DNA of 64,000 bases from Lutimaribacter saemankumensis (GCF_900100005.1 NZ_FNEB01000001.1:62001-126000); one strand, 5' to 3'; shown: positions 34,623-43,953, counted from the stretch's first letter. A program made the numbers and translations. Notes: a model not told the origin generated them from the sequence alone.

Positions 34623-34641
34623 AACTTGACTAAACTAGTCA
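34623..34641. promoter_or_regulatory. Inverted repeat TGACTA-AAC-TAGTCA, iron-box-like operator
   Basis: Six-base perfect arms (34627-34632, 34636-34641) around AAC lie 45 bases before the ABC binding-protein gene. With flanking bases the site reads AACTTGACT-N4-TAGT-x-A, the same spacing and same fixed bases as the hmuS/hmuR site at 9869-9887. A leader hairpin CCGGGC/GCCCGG (34650-34665) followed by A7 lies between it and the AGGGAG ribosome-binding site. Confidence 0.55.
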
Positions 34642-34685
34642 TCATCGCGCCGGGCAAACGCCCGGAAAAAAACAGGGAGTTAATC

Positions 34686-36263
34686 ATGAAAAAGACTGCA
34701 TTTCTGGCAGCCGCTTTGCTGGCTGGCACCGCAATCGGTGCATCTGCCGAAACGCTGCGTTGGGCGCGGGCGGGCGACTCGCTCACCCTCGATCCACATG
34801 CACAGAACGAAGGGCCGACGCATACGCTGGCCCATCAGATGTACGAACCGCTGATCATCCGTGACATGACCGGTGCCTTCCAGGCCGCACTTGCAACCGA
34901 CTGGGCCCCGAAAGAGGGCGATCCCAACGTATGGGTGTTCAACCTGCGCCAGGGCGTTACCTTCCATGACGGTGCTGATTTCACCGCCGAAGACGTGGTG
35001 TTCTCGATCAACCGTGCAAAGTCCGAAAACTCGGACATGAAGGAACTTCTGAACTCGATCACCGAGGTACGCGCTGTCGACGATCATACGGTCGAATTCG
35101 TCACCGACGGCCCGAACCCGATTCTGCCGTCGAACCTGACCAACCTGTTCATGATGGACAAGGGCTGGGCCGAGGCGAACGGCGCGGTCGACGTGCAGGA
35201 CGTGGAGGGCGGGGAAAAGACCTTTGCCACCACCAACACCAACGGTACCGGCCCCTACCAGCTGGTCAGCCGCGAACCCGACGTGAAGACGGTTCTGTCG
35301 CTGAACGAGAACTACTGGGGCAAGGACCAGTTCCCGCTGGACGTGACCGAAATCGTCTACACCCCGATCCAGAACGCCGCGACCCGCGTTGCCGCGCTGC
35401 TGTCGGGTGAGGTTGATTTCATCCAGGACGTCCCCGTGCAGGATCTGGGCCGCGTGGCGGATACCGCCGGCCTCGTGGTCAAGACCGCGCCTCAAAACCG
35501 CGTCATCTTTTTCGGGATGAACCAGGGCGCCGACGACATCGCCAACGACAATGTCGAAGGCAAGAACCCGCTGGCTGACGTGCGCGTGCGCCAGGCCATG
35601 TCGATGGCGATCAACCGCGATGCGATCAAGCAGGTCGTGATGCGAGGCCAGAGCCAGCCTGCCGGCATGATCGCACCGCCCTTCGTGAACGGCTGGACCG
35701 AGGCGATGGATAGCGCGTCCAAGACCGATATCGACGCCGCCAAGGCGCTGATGTCGGATGCCGGATACGGCGACGGGTTCTCGATCCAGCTGGACTGCCC
35801 GAACGATCGCTACATCAACGACGAAGCGATCTGCCAGGCCGCCGTCGGCATGCTGGCGCAGATCGGCGTCACCGTGAACCTGGATGCCAAGCCCAAGGCG
35901 CAGCATTTCCCGCTGATCACCAACAACCAGACGGATTTCTACATGCTGGGCTGGGGTGTTCCGACTTATGACTCGGAATACATCTTCAACTTCCTCGTCC
36001 ACACCCGCGGCAGCGACCGTGGCAGCTGGAACGGCACCGGCTTTTCGAACCCCGAAGTCGACCAGATGATCCAGTCGCTGGCGTCCGAAACCGATCTGGA
36101 CAAGCGTAACGCGACGATCCAGTCGATCTGGGACGTGGTCCAGGCCGAACAGCTTTACATCCCCATCCACCACCAGGTGCTGAACTGGGGCATGAAGGAA
36201 AGCGTCGGCATCGAGGTCAGCCCCGAGGACGACCCCAAGTTCAAGTTCTTCAACCTGAACTAA
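34686..36263 (+). CDS. Peptide-type ABC transporter substrate-binding protein (SBP family 5)
   Basis: A 525-residue periplasmic protein with signal peptide (1-21, A-S-A-E-T) and the SBP_bac_5 signatures: S-L-T-L-D-P-H near the N-terminus, V-T-F-H-D-G-A-D-F-T-A-E-D-V-V-F, and P-L-A-D-V-R-V-R-Q-A. The family binds di- and oligopeptides, nickel, opines, glutathione or haem. The start at 34686 follows an AGGGAG site. Permease and ATPase genes follow. The iron-box-like site in its promoter raises the possibility of haem or metallophore uptake, since DppA-type proteins can bind haem. Confidence 0.94.
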   Translation: MKKTAFLAAALLAGTAIGASAETLRWARAGDSLTLDPHAQNEGPTHTLAHQMYEPLIIRDMTGAFQAALATDWAPKEGDPNVWVFNLRQGVTFHDGADFTAEDVVFSINRAKSENSDMKELLNSITEVRAVDDHTVEFVTDGPNPILPSNLTNLFMMDKGWAEANGAVDVQDVEGGEKTFATTNTNGTGPYQLVSREPDVKTVLSLNENYWGKDQFPLDVTEIVYTPIQNAATRVAALLSGEVDFIQDVPVQDLGRVADTAGLVVKTAPQNRVIFFGMNQGADDIANDNVEGKNPLADVRVRQAMSMAINRDAIKQVVMRGQSQPAGMIAPPFVNGWTEAMDSASKTDIDAAKALMSDAGYGDGFSIQLDCPNDRYINDEAICQAAVGMLAQIGVTVNLDAKPKAQHFPLITNNQTDFYMLGWGVPTYDSEYIFNFLVHTRGSDRGSWNGTGFSNPEVDQMIQSLASETDLDKRNATIQSIWDVVQAEQLYIPIHHQVLNWGMKESVGIEVSPEDDPKFKFFNLN

Positions 36264-36299
36264 GCTGAACCCGGGCGGGCCTTGGCCCCGCCCGCATCG

Positions 36300-36336
36300 G
36301 CCGCGCCCGCACCCAGCGGGCGCGGCTTTCCGCTTT
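36300..36336 (+). terminator. Intercistronic hairpin after the ABC binding-protein gene
   Basis: A perfect 11-base stem GCCGCGCCCGC/GCGGGCGCGGC with ACCCA loop is followed by TTTCCGCTTT. A second GC-rich imperfect hairpin (about 36272-36293) precedes it. Position between binding protein and permease suggests partial termination or transcript stabilisation. Confidence 0.7.
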
Positions 36337-36350
36337 GAACGGAGCGTTCG

Positions 36351-37334
36351 ATGCTCGCATACATCATCCGCCGCGTCTTTCAGTCGGTGCTGGTTCTACT
36401 TGTCGTGGGGCTTGTCGCCTTCGCGATGTTCCGCTTTGTCGGCGATCCCGTCGACAACATGCTGGGGCAGGAGCGTACACAGGCCGACATCGAACGCCTG
36501 CGCGAACAGCTTGGGCTCGACCAGCCATTCATCGTGCAATACTGGCGCTTTCTGGAACAGGCTGCACAGGGCAATTTCGGGCTCAGCTACCGCCAGGGCC
36601 GCCCGGTTGCAGAAATCCTGATCGAACGTCTGCCCGCCACGCTTGAACTCGCCTTCGTTTCGGGGCTTCTGGCGCTTTTCGGCGGCATCGCGCTCGGCAT
36701 TTTCACCGCCATCCGAAGGCGGGGTGTGTCGGCCAACGTGATCATGACCGTCTCGCTGATCGGGGTGTCGCTGCCGACCTTCCTTATCGGCATCCTTCTG
36801 ATCTATGTCTTTTCCGTCGAACTTGGCTGGCTGCCCAGTTTCGGGCGCGGCGAGGTCACGCGCATCGGCGGCTGGACCACCGGATTCCTGACCGAAAGCG
36901 GGCTCAAGGCGCTGATCCTGCCGGCGATCACGCTCGGGCTTTACCAGATGACGCTGATCATGCGCCTGGTGCGCACCGAAATGCTCGAAGTGCTGCGGAT
37001 GGATTACATCCGCTTTGCCCGTGCCCGTGGCATCCGAGAGAAGTCGATCAATTTCCGCCACGCATTGAAGAACACGCTCGTTCCGGTCATCACCATCACC
37101 GGCCTTCAACTGGGCAGCATCATCGCCTTCGCCATCATCACTGAAACGGTGTTCCAGTGGCCGGGGGTGGGGCTGCTGTTCATCAATGCGATCCAGTTCG
37201 TCGATATCCCGGTCATGGCCGCGTATCTGATGATGATCTCGGTGATGTTCGTGGGCATCAACCTGATCGTCGACATGCTCTATTTCGCGATCGACCCGCG
37301 TCTGCGCGTCGACCGCACGGCAGGGGGGCACTGA
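36351..37334 (+). CDS. Peptide-type ABC transporter permease (DppB-like)
   Basis: A 327-residue six-helix permease. It opens with the family's Y-I-I-R-R-V-F-Q-S and carries L-G-L-D-Q-P near residue 55; the EAA loop is R-F-A-R-A-R-G-I-R-E-K-S in the C-terminal half, where ATPase contact occurs. It is the first membrane subunit, followed after 1 base by the second permease gene. Confidence 0.95.
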   Translation: MLAYIIRRVFQSVLVLLVVGLVAFAMFRFVGDPVDNMLGQERTQADIERLREQLGLDQPFIVQYWRFLEQAAQGNFGLSYRQGRPVAEILIERLPATLELAFVSGLLALFGGIALGIFTAIRRRGVSANVIMTVSLIGVSLPTFLIGILLIYVFSVELGWLPSFGRGEVTRIGGWTTGFLTESGLKALILPAITLGLYQMTLIMRLVRTEMLEVLRMDYIRFARARGIREKSINFRHALKNTLVPVITITGLQLGSIIAFAIITETVFQWPGVGLLFINAIQFVDIPVMAAYLMMISVMFVGINLIVDMLYFAIDPRLRVDRTAGGH

Positions 37335-37335
37335 C

Positions 37336-38277
37336 ATGGCCGATATCCAATCCGAAATCCGTCCCTCGCGCCTGCGCCGCGCATGGGACAGCGACCTGGC
37401 CTGGTCGTTCCGCCATGCGCCGGTGGCCGTTGTGTCGGCCGTCGTTGTGCTGATCCTGATCGCCGGCGCGCTGCTGGCACCGCTGATCGCGCCGCATGAT
37501 CCGTTCAACCCCGCCACGCTGAACCTGATGAACGGCTTTACCCCGCCGGGCCAGGCCAACCAGTTCACCGGCGATCTGTTCCTGCTGGGCACCGACGACC
37601 AGGGGCGTGACGTGTTTTCGACCATCCTCTACGGGATGCGCATCTCGCTTTTCGTGGGCTTTTCCGCCGTCCTTCTGGCGATGGTCCTGGGCGTGATCCT
37701 GGGGCTGCTTGCGGGATACGTGGGCGGCTGGACCGAAACCATCATCATGCGTGTGGCCGACGTGCAGCTCACCTTTCCGGCGATCCTGGTCGCGATGCTG
37801 ATCTTCGGCATCGCCAAGGGCATCACCCCGCCGGAATACCGCGACCAGATGGCGATCTGGGTGCTGATCCTCGCGATCGGGCTGAGCGACTGGGTGCAGT
37901 TCGCGCGCGTCGTGCGCGGCGCGACGCTGGTCGAAAAGAACAAGGAATACGTCCAGGCCGCGCGGCTGATCGGGCGCTCGCCCTTCGCCATCATGCTGCG
38001 CCACATCCTGCCCAACGTGCTGAACCCGGTGCTTGTGATCGCGACGATCAGCCTGGCACTTGCGATCATCGCCGAGGCGACGCTGTCGTTTCTCGGGGTG
38101 GGCGCGCCGCCGACCAAGCCCTCGCTGGGCACGCTGATCCGCATCGGGCAGGAGTTCATGTTCTCCGGCGAGTGGTGGATCCTGTTCTTCCCCGCCGCAA
38201 CCCTTCTGGCGCTGGCGCTGTCGATCAACCTGCTGGGCGACTGGCTGCGCGACGCCTTGAACCCGAGGCTCAGATGA
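37336..38277 (+). CDS. Peptide-type ABC transporter permease (DppC-like)
   Basis: A 313-residue permease with the DppC N-terminal cytosolic segment, L-G-T-D-D-Q-G-R-D-V-F-S (the conserved G-T-D-x-x-G-R-D motif) and an EAA loop Y-V-Q-A-A-R-L-I-G-R-S. It forms the channel with the preceding permease. Its stop overlaps the first ATPase start as ATGA. Confidence 0.95.
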   Translation: MADIQSEIRPSRLRRAWDSDLAWSFRHAPVAVVSAVVVLILIAGALLAPLIAPHDPFNPATLNLMNGFTPPGQANQFTGDLFLLGTDDQGRDVFSTILYGMRISLFVGFSAVLLAMVLGVILGLLAGYVGGWTETIIMRVADVQLTFPAILVAMLIFGIAKGITPPEYRDQMAIWVLILAIGLSDWVQFARVVRGATLVEKNKEYVQAARLIGRSPFAIMLRHILPNVLNPVLVIATISLALAIIAEATLSFLGVGAPPTKPSLGTLIRIGQEFMFSGEWWILFFPAATLLALALSINLLGDWLRDALNPRLR

Positions 38278-39269
38278 CAGACACACCTGTTCTTTCCGTC
38301 CGCAACCTCGTCGTGGAAATCCCCACGCGACACGGTGTCCTGCGCCCGGTGGACAATGTCAGCTATGACATCCGCGCCGGCGAAATCCTGGGCGTCGTGG
38401 GCGAATCCGGCGCCGGCAAATCCATGACGGGCAATGCCGTCGTGGGCCTGCTGGACCGTCCCGCACGCATCACATCGGGGGAAATCCTGCTGTCGGGCCA
38501 GCCCATCCACACCCTCAAGGGCGAGGCACTGCGCCGCCTGCGCGGCAAGAAGATGGGCATGATCTTTCAGGATCCGCTGACCTCTCTCAACCCGCTGCTG
38601 ACGGTGGGCGACCAGCTGACCGAAACGATCCTCGAACATCTGGGTGTCAGCCAGCAACAGGCCCGCGAACGCGCCGTTGCCGCGCTCGAAGAGGTCGGCA
38701 TTCCTGCCGCGCGGTCGCGTATCGACAGCTACCCGCACGAGTTTTCCGGCGGCATGCGGCAGCGCGTAGTGATCGCTTTGGCGCTCTGCGCCGAACCCGA
38801 CCTGATCATCGCGGACGAACCGACCACCGCGCTCGACGTGTCGGTGCAGGCGCAGATCGTGGCGCTGCTCAAGCGGTTGTGCCGCGAACGCGGCGTGGCG
38901 GTGATGCTGGTCACCCATGACATGGGCGTGATCGCCGAGGCCGCCGACCGCGTGGCGGTCATGTATGCCGGGCGCCTGGCCGAGCTTGGCCCCGTGCGCG
39001 AGGTTCTGACCGAGGCGCGCCACCCCTATACATCGGGGCTGATGGCCTCGACCCCGCTGGCCAGCCAGGGCCACGAACGGCTGCGCCAGATCCCCGGCGC
39101 CATGCCGCGTCTGGGCAACCTGCCGGATGGCTGCGCGTTCCATCCGCGCTGCGAATTCGCACAGGATCGCTGCCGCCAGAACCCGGGCCCGACACTCGAT
39201 ACCTGCGATGGGCGGGCGGCCTGCTGGTTCCCGCTGGGCGCGGACAGAAAACAGGAGGTGGGCGCATGA
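38274..39269 (+). CDS. Peptide-type ABC transporter ATP-binding protein (DppD-like)
   Basis: A 331-residue ATPase with Walker A G-E-S-G-A-G-K-S, Q-loop F-Q-D-P-L-T-S-L-N-P, signature F-S-G-G-M-R-Q-R, Walker B L-I-I-A-D-E-P and a C-terminal oligopeptide-transporter extension. That extension contains C-x6-C spacing (G-C-A-F-H-P-R-C-E-F-A) that in related proteins can bind an iron-sulphur cluster. The start at 38274 is set by the ATGA overlap. Confidence 0.95.
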   Translation: MTDTPVLSVRNLVVEIPTRHGVLRPVDNVSYDIRAGEILGVVGESGAGKSMTGNAVVGLLDRPARITSGEILLSGQPIHTLKGEALRRLRGKKMGMIFQDPLTSLNPLLTVGDQLTETILEHLGVSQQQARERAVAALEEVGIPAARSRIDSYPHEFSGGMRQRVVIALALCAEPDLIIADEPTTALDVSVQAQIVALLKRLCRERGVAVMLVTHDMGVIAEAADRVAVMYAGRLAELGPVREVLTEARHPYTSGLMASTPLASQGHERLRQIPGAMPRLGNLPDGCAFHPRCEFAQDRCRQNPGPTLDTCDGRAACWFPLGADRKQEVGA

Positions 39270-40231
39270 GCGCTTTGATCAAGGTCGATCACCTGACCCG
39301 CATCTTTGACGTGTCCAAGCCCTGGCTCAACCGCGTGATCGAACGCCTGCCCAAGGCGCTGCTGACCGCCGTGTCGGACGTGAGCTTCGAGATCGAGGAA
39401 AACAGCGTCTACGCACTCGTGGGGGAATCCGGGTCGGGCAAATCCACCATCGGCAAGATTGTCGTGGGGCTGGTGCCGCCCAGCAAGGGCGCGGTCGAGG
39501 TCGAGGGCGTGGACCTTGCCACCGAAACCGACGCGGCCAAGGTCGAGGCGGTGCGCGCCGACATCCAGATGATTTTCCAGGATCCCTATGCCTCGCTCAA
39601 TCCGCGCTGGCGGGTGCGGGACATCATCGCCGAACCGGTGGCCGCCAAGGGTGGCGACACCAAGGGCCTTGCGGAAAGGCTGCTGGAACAGGTCGGCCTT
39701 TCGGCTAAGGACGCCGACAAGTACCCGCATGAGTTTTCCGGCGGTCAGCGACAGCGCATCTGTATCGCCCGGGCTCTGGCCTCGGGGCCCAAGATCATCG
39801 TGTGCGACGAACCGACATCGGCGCTGGACGTGTCGGTGCAGGCGCAGGTGCTGAACCTGATGTCCGACCTGCGCGAAGAGCTGGGGCTGACCTATCTCTT
39901 CATCAGCCACGACCTGACGGTCGTTCATCACATGGCCGACAAGATCGGGGTTCTCTACCTCGGCCGCCTGGTCGAAGAGGCGCCGCGCGACACGCTGTTC
40001 GACGATCCCAAGCATCCCTATACGCGGATGCTGTTCGACGCCGCGCCGCGCATGGATGCCTTCGGCCGCGAGGTCGAGCCGCCAAAGGGCGAAATCCCCG
40101 ATGCGATCAACCCACCCACCGGCTGCGCCTTTCACCCGCGCTGTCCGCTGGCGGTGGAGCGGTGCAGCCGCGAACGCCCGGAAATGCGCCAGATCGGACA
40201 GACGAGGGTCGCCTGCCACCTGGCGGAATAG
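39266..40231 (+). CDS. Peptide-type ABC transporter ATP-binding protein (DppF-like)
   Basis: A 321-residue ATPase with Walker A G-E-S-G-S-G-K-S-T, F-Q-D-P-Y-A-S-L-N-P-R-W, signature F-S-G-G-Q-R-Q-R and Walker B I-I-V-C-D-E-P, plus the same Cys-containing C-terminal extension (G-C-A-F-H-P-R-C-P). It overlaps the first ATPase by 4 bases and closes the five-gene transporter operon. The convergent aminotransferase gene ends 16 bases later. Confidence 0.95.
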   Translation: MSALIKVDHLTRIFDVSKPWLNRVIERLPKALLTAVSDVSFEIEENSVYALVGESGSGKSTIGKIVVGLVPPSKGAVEVEGVDLATETDAAKVEAVRADIQMIFQDPYASLNPRWRVRDIIAEPVAAKGGDTKGLAERLLEQVGLSAKDADKYPHEFSGGQRQRICIARALASGPKIIVCDEPTSALDVSVQAQVLNLMSDLREELGLTYLFISHDLTVVHHMADKIGVLYLGRLVEEAPRDTLFDDPKHPYTRMLFDAAPRMDAFGREVEPPKGEIPDAINPPTGCAFHPRCPLAVERCSRERPEMRQIGQTRVACHLAE

Positions 40232-40240
40232 GACGGAACA

Positions 40241-40262
40241 GGCGCGCCTAGGCGGGCGCGCC
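40241..40262. terminator. Hairpin between convergent ABC and aminotransferase genes
   Basis: GGCGCGCC (40241-40248) and GGCGCGCC (40255-40262) form a perfect 8-base stem with a TAGGCG loop, spanning the stop of the minus-strand gene. No T-run follows on either strand, so intrinsic termination is uncertain. Confidence 0.4.
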
Positions 40263-41501
40263 GGCCATCTCCTGCATCGCGTCGAGGAACCGCGCGACCT
40301 CGTCCACGCTATTGTAATGCGCAAGCGACACGCGCACGCAATCGGGTTGGCCCAGCGGTGCCAGGATGTTGCCGGAATAGTGATCCGCCTTGCGGATATG
40401 CACCCGCACGCCGCGCGCCTCGAGGCCGGTCACGATGTCGGCCGACGTCATCCCGTCCAGCCAAAAGCTCACCAGCCCTTCGCGCGCCGGGTTGTCCACG
40501 CCGCCGATGACGTGAACGCCGGGCAGGGTGGTCAGCCCCGCGTGGTTGCCTGTGCCGTGCAGCATCGCCTCTGTCAGCGCGTGTTCGTGATCGTGGATCG
40601 CGGCCGCCGCGGCCTCGATCCGGGCGCGCGGGGCGATTTCGTCGCTCACCTCGCCGCCCAGCCAGTCGAGATAGGCCACCACGTCCGACAGCGTGGCATA
40701 GGCACCGGTATCGCGCGTGCCCAGTTCCCAGTTCTCCTTCGGGCCGCCGATCAGCGCCTCGTGGGGCAGGGCGGTCAGCCGGTCCGAAACCCAGGCCACG
40801 CCATAGCCATGCCGCGAAAACATCTTGTAGGGTGAGATCGCATAGCCATCGACCCCGGCCTCCGTCAAGTCGATATGCCCGTGGGCCGCATGCTGGATGC
40901 CGTCGACGATGATCAGGCATCCGGGCGCGACCTTGCGAATTTCGGCCGCGATCCCCGCGACATCCACGCCCATGCCGGTCACCGGGCTGGTATGGATGAT
41001 CGTGGCCACGGCCAGATCGGGGCGCAGATGCGGGCGGTAGTCATCGGCCGTCACCGTCCCGGTCGCGTCGTCATGGGGCACCGCGATGTAATCGCGCCCC
41101 GACAGGCCGGCCCAGTGCTGCGCCGCACTGCGCGAGGCGGGGTGTTCCAGCGTCGATCCGATCACCGGGCCGGGGCCTGCGCCACTGCAGGCGTTGCGGA
41201 TCATCCGGTACAGCATTTCGGTGCCGCTTTCGCCCAGGATCACTTGTCCGCCCGGCGCGTTCAGCAACAGCGCCATGTCGGCGCGCGCCTTGGCGATGAC
41301 CTCCATCAAGTGCTTGCTCATGGCGTTGGTCCGGCCCTGGTTGTCCGGGATCGCGGCGAACCGGGCCGACGTGTCGACCACGGAATTGAGCGTCAGCGCC
41401 CCACCCGCGTTTTCAAAGAAGATCCGTGGCCCCGTCAGCGGGCATTCATCGACATGGGCAAAACGCGCGCGGATGGCGCCAAGCAGGTCAGGGGCGAACA
41501 T
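40248..41501 (-). CDS. Class V aminotransferase-fold PLP enzyme (cysteine desulfurase/isopenicillin-N epimerase-like)
   Basis: A 417-residue fold-type I enzyme. The cofactor site shows I-V-D-G-I-Q-H-A-A-H (Asp200, His204) and the Schiff-base Lys226 in S-P-Y-K-M-F-S. The N-terminal F-F-E-N-A-G-G-A is the class V substrate-loop motif. No desulfurase catalytic Cys loop is obvious, so an epimerase, lyase or aminotransferase reaction is as likely as sulphur transfer. The start at 41501 has AAAGG upstream and matches family length; the frame continues to 41561. Confidence 0.85.
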   Translation of the reverse strand: MFAPDLLGAIRARFAHVDECPLTGPRIFFENAGGALTLNSVVDTSARFAAIPDNQGRTNAMSKHLMEVIAKARADMALLLNAPGGQVILGESGTEMLYRMIRNACSGAGPGPVIGSTLEHPASRSAAQHWAGLSGRDYIAVPHDDATGTVTADDYRPHLRPDLAVATIIHTSPVTGMGVDVAGIAAEIRKVAPGCLIIVDGIQHAAHGHIDLTEAGVDGYAISPYKMFSRHGYGVAWVSDRLTALPHEALIGGPKENWELGTRDTGAYATLSDVVAYLDWLGGEVSDEIAPRARIEAAAAAIHDHEHALTEAMLHGTGNHAGLTTLPGVHVIGGVDNPAREGLVSFWLDGMTSADIVTGLEARGVRVHIRKADHYSGNILAPLGQPDCVRVSLAHYNSVDEVARFLDAMQEMAGAPA

Positions 41502-41667
41502 GAAACAGGCCTTTCGATTCTCGTTTGCGCGCACAGTGGCGCGAGATGCAGGGCGGCGCAATCACCCGCGTCGGCACGGAAATTCCCCGCAATGGTGCCG
41601 CACTTGCGCCAAAAACGCCGCAATTCGCCTGCAGCGTCAGACCCGGAAACAAGAAAAGGAGTGTCCC

Positions 41668-41847
41668 ATGGGTGAGAGCATGGATGACGCCCCCCGCCAC
41701 GCGCGGCTGTTCGAATTGCTGCGGCAGGGTGACCTGGCCGCGCGGGCGCGGTTGCGCATCGCGCGGCGTGACGGCGGGGTCGAGGCTTCGTCGATCGGGG
41801 CGGGCTGGTCCCCCGAGGTGCTGGCGGCGACGCTGTCGGCGGCCTGA
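41668..41847 (+). CDS. Small 59-residue protein of unknown function
   Basis: AAAAGGAG lies 7 bases before the ATG and codon use is normal for this genome. The product is rich in Arg and Ala with a central amphipathic helix (R-L-F-E-L-L-R-Q-G-D-L-A-A-R-A-R) and no signal peptide or motif. It lies between two minus-strand genes, divergent from the aminotransferase and convergent with rlmE. Confidence 0.5.
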   Translation: MGESMDDAPRHARLFELLRQGDLAARARLRIARRDGGVEASSIGAGWSPEVLAATLSAA

Positions 41848-41867
41848 ACGCGGCTCAGCCCCCGAAC

Positions 41868-42584
41868 TCAGCCCCGGAACCCGGTGGCCACCACGAATTT
41901 TTCCGAACTGTCGGCCCGGCTTGCGGGCGGTTTGACATTCGCGACCTTGGCGAATTTCTGTTTCAGCAGCTTTTGCAGGTCGCCCTCGGCGCCGCCAGCC
42001 AGCACCTTGGCCACGAATGTGCCACCCTCTTCCAGCACGTCGAAGGCGAAATAGGCCGCCGCCTCGCACAGCGCCATGATGCGCAGATGGTCCGTCTGCT
42101 TGTGCCCCGAGGACGCGGCGGCCATGTCCGACATCACCACGTCGGCCTTGCCGCCCAGCCATTCCTTGACCTTGTCGTCGGCATCCTCATCCAGGAAATC
42201 GAGCTGGTGGATTTCGGCGCCGGCGATCGGTTCGACCTCCTGCAGGTCGATGCCGATGATGCGCCCCTGCGCCTTGCCGGATTTTTCACCCAGCGCATTT
42301 ATGCGCGGCACGGCGACCTGGATCCAGCCGCCCGGCGCACAACCCAGATCGACCACGCGCGCGCCCGGCACGAGAAAGCGGAACTTGTCGTCCAGCTCCA
42401 TGATCTTGAAGGCCGCGCGCCCGCGATAGCCTTCCTTGCGGGCCCGCGCGACATAGGGGTCGTTCAACTGCCGCTGCAGCCAGCGGGTCGAGCTCAGCTT
42501 GCGCCCGCGCGCCGTCTTGACCTTGACCTTGAGGTCGCGCTGCCCGCGCCCGGATGTGTTCTTGCCGGTCGGTTTCTTCGCCAT
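41868..42584 (-). CDS. rlmE: 23S rRNA (uridine-2'-O-) methyltransferase RlmE
   Basis: A 238-residue FtsJ/RrmJ family enzyme that methylates U2552 of 23S rRNA. It has the basic N-terminal extension, the SAM-binding [11 protein letters not shown] motif, the acidic M-S-D-M-A segment and catalytic lysines in R-A-A-F-K-I and F-V-A-K-V-L. It lies 15 bases after the Ppx/GppA gene on the same strand, a common Rhodobacterales order. Confidence 0.94.
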   Translation of the reverse strand: MAKKPTGKNTSGRGQRDLKVKVKTARGRKLSSTRWLQRQLNDPYVARARKEGYRGRAAFKIMELDDKFRFLVPGARVVDLGCAPGGWIQVAVPRINALGEKSGKAQGRIIGIDLQEVEPIAGAEIHQLDFLDEDADDKVKEWLGGKADVVMSDMAAASSGHKQTDHLRIMALCEAAAYFAFDVLEEGGTFVAKVLAGGAEGDLQKLLKQKFAKVANVKPPASRADSSEKFVVATGFRG

Positions 42585-42599
42585 CGTCCCTGCCGTTTC

Positions 42600-43712
42600 C
42601 TAGAAAGGTCCGTCTTCCAATACGCCGTCCGCGCTCATCTGCGCGTAAAGCAGCCCCTCGCGCAGCCCGCGGTCCGCCACGCTCAGCCGGTCGGTCGGCC
42701 AGCAGCGCAGCAGCGCCTGCAGGATCGCCGCGCCCGACATGATCAGTGCGTGCCGGTCCTGCCCAATGCGCGGGTCGCGGCGGCGCCCTTCGGGGCCAAG
42801 CGCCAGGTAGTCGCGGATCACCAGGTCGATCTGGTCGCTGGTCATGCGCAGCCCGTCCACCTTGGTCCGGTCATAGCGCTTCAGCCCAAGATGCGAGGCC
42901 GCCACCGTCGTGACCGTGCCCGACGTGCCGACGATCTGGAACCCGTCGCGGGTCTGCTCGTCCTTGTAGGGGGCGAACTCGGCCAGGTTCTCTTCGAAGA
43001 ACCAGCTCATGAGGGCGAACCGCGCGGCATCGTCCTCTACGTCGTTGAACTGGTCGCGCAGCGTGGCCACGCCAAGCGGCACGCTGATCCAGTCCACCAC
43101 CTTGGCCGCGGGAAACGGGCTGTCGGTGGGGTGAAACCCGGCATGCAGCCGCATGATCGCGCGCGGACGTTCGCGATGCGGGACAGAACTGATGTCGATC
43201 CACACCAGCTCGGTCGAGCCGCCGCCGATATCGACCACCAGCAATTGTTCGGTCTTGGTGCTGACCAGCGGCGCGCAGGAAATCACCGCCAGCCGCGCCT
43301 CTTCCTCGGGCTGGATGATTTCCAGCTTCAGCCCGGTTTCGCGCTGCACATGGCGGATGAAATCGGCCGCGTTCTTGGCGCGACGGCAGGCTTCGGTCGC
43401 GACAAGACGCATCCGGCGCACCCTGTGGCGCTTCAACTTTTGCTGACAGATGCGCAACGCCTGAACCGTGCGCCGCATCGACGCCCGGCTCAGCCGACCG
43501 GTCTGTTCCAGCCCGGCGCCCAGTTGCACCGATTTGGAAAAACTGTCGACAACGTGGAACTGACTGCCCTTGGGCTGGGCGATCAGCATCCGGCAACTGT
43601 TGGTGCCAAGATCCAGCGCGGCATAGAGCTCGGCCGGATCCGGCGGTTTCGGCGCGGGGGTTGCAACCGGTTTCGGGAACGCGCCCGCACCTTTGGGACG
43701 CTTGGGCGCCAT
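42600..43712 (-). CDS. Ppx/GppA exopolyphosphatase/pppGpp phosphatase family protein
   Basis: A 370-residue ASKHA-fold phosphatase with L-D-L-G-T-N-S-C-R (phosphate 1), E-E-E-A-R-L-A (catalytic Glu) and V-D-I-G-G-G-S-T-E-L-V (phosphate 2). It lacks the longer C-terminal HD-like extension of full Ppx proteins. It would cleave polyphosphate or pppGpp. The start at 43712 follows GGAGGG; the open frame extends upstream without a better site. Confidence 0.92.
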   Translation of the reverse strand: MAPKRPKGAGAFPKPVATPAPKPPDPAELYAALDLGTNSCRMLIAQPKGSQFHVVDSFSKSVQLGAGLEQTGRLSRASMRRTVQALRICQQKLKRHRVRRMRLVATEACRRAKNAADFIRHVQRETGLKLEIIQPEEEARLAVISCAPLVSTKTEQLLVVDIGGGSTELVWIDISSVPHRERPRAIMRLHAGFHPTDSPFPAAKVVDWISVPLGVATLRDQFNDVEDDAARFALMSWFFEENLAEFAPYKDEQTRDGFQIVGTSGTVTTVAASHLGLKRYDRTKVDGLRMTSDQIDLVIRDYLALGPEGRRRDPRIGQDRHALIMSGAAILQALLRCWPTDRLSVADRGLREGLLYAQMSADGVLEDGPF

Positions 43713-43953
43713 GATTTCACGCCCTCCATTTCGAGTTGCTTTCAAACTAGTGACTTGCCGCGTCCCGCGCAAGCTCTGCCATGCGGGACTCATAAAGATG
43801 TTGGTGATTTTGACGATGCCCCGCTGTGGTCAGTCATGGGGTGCCGCTGCTATGTCCAAATGGTCGCAGAGTGCGGCGGGAATGTCGAAAACCGCCCTCT
43901 TGTCGCAAACGCGCTGTCCTACAAGCGGATCACGGTAACAGGGGAATCAAGCA

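Noticed and set aside
43713-43953. Riboswitch before the one-carbon cluster
   Set aside because: A GC-rich leader is present, but I could not match it to any known SAM, SAH, cobalamin or tetrahydrofolate riboswitch core.
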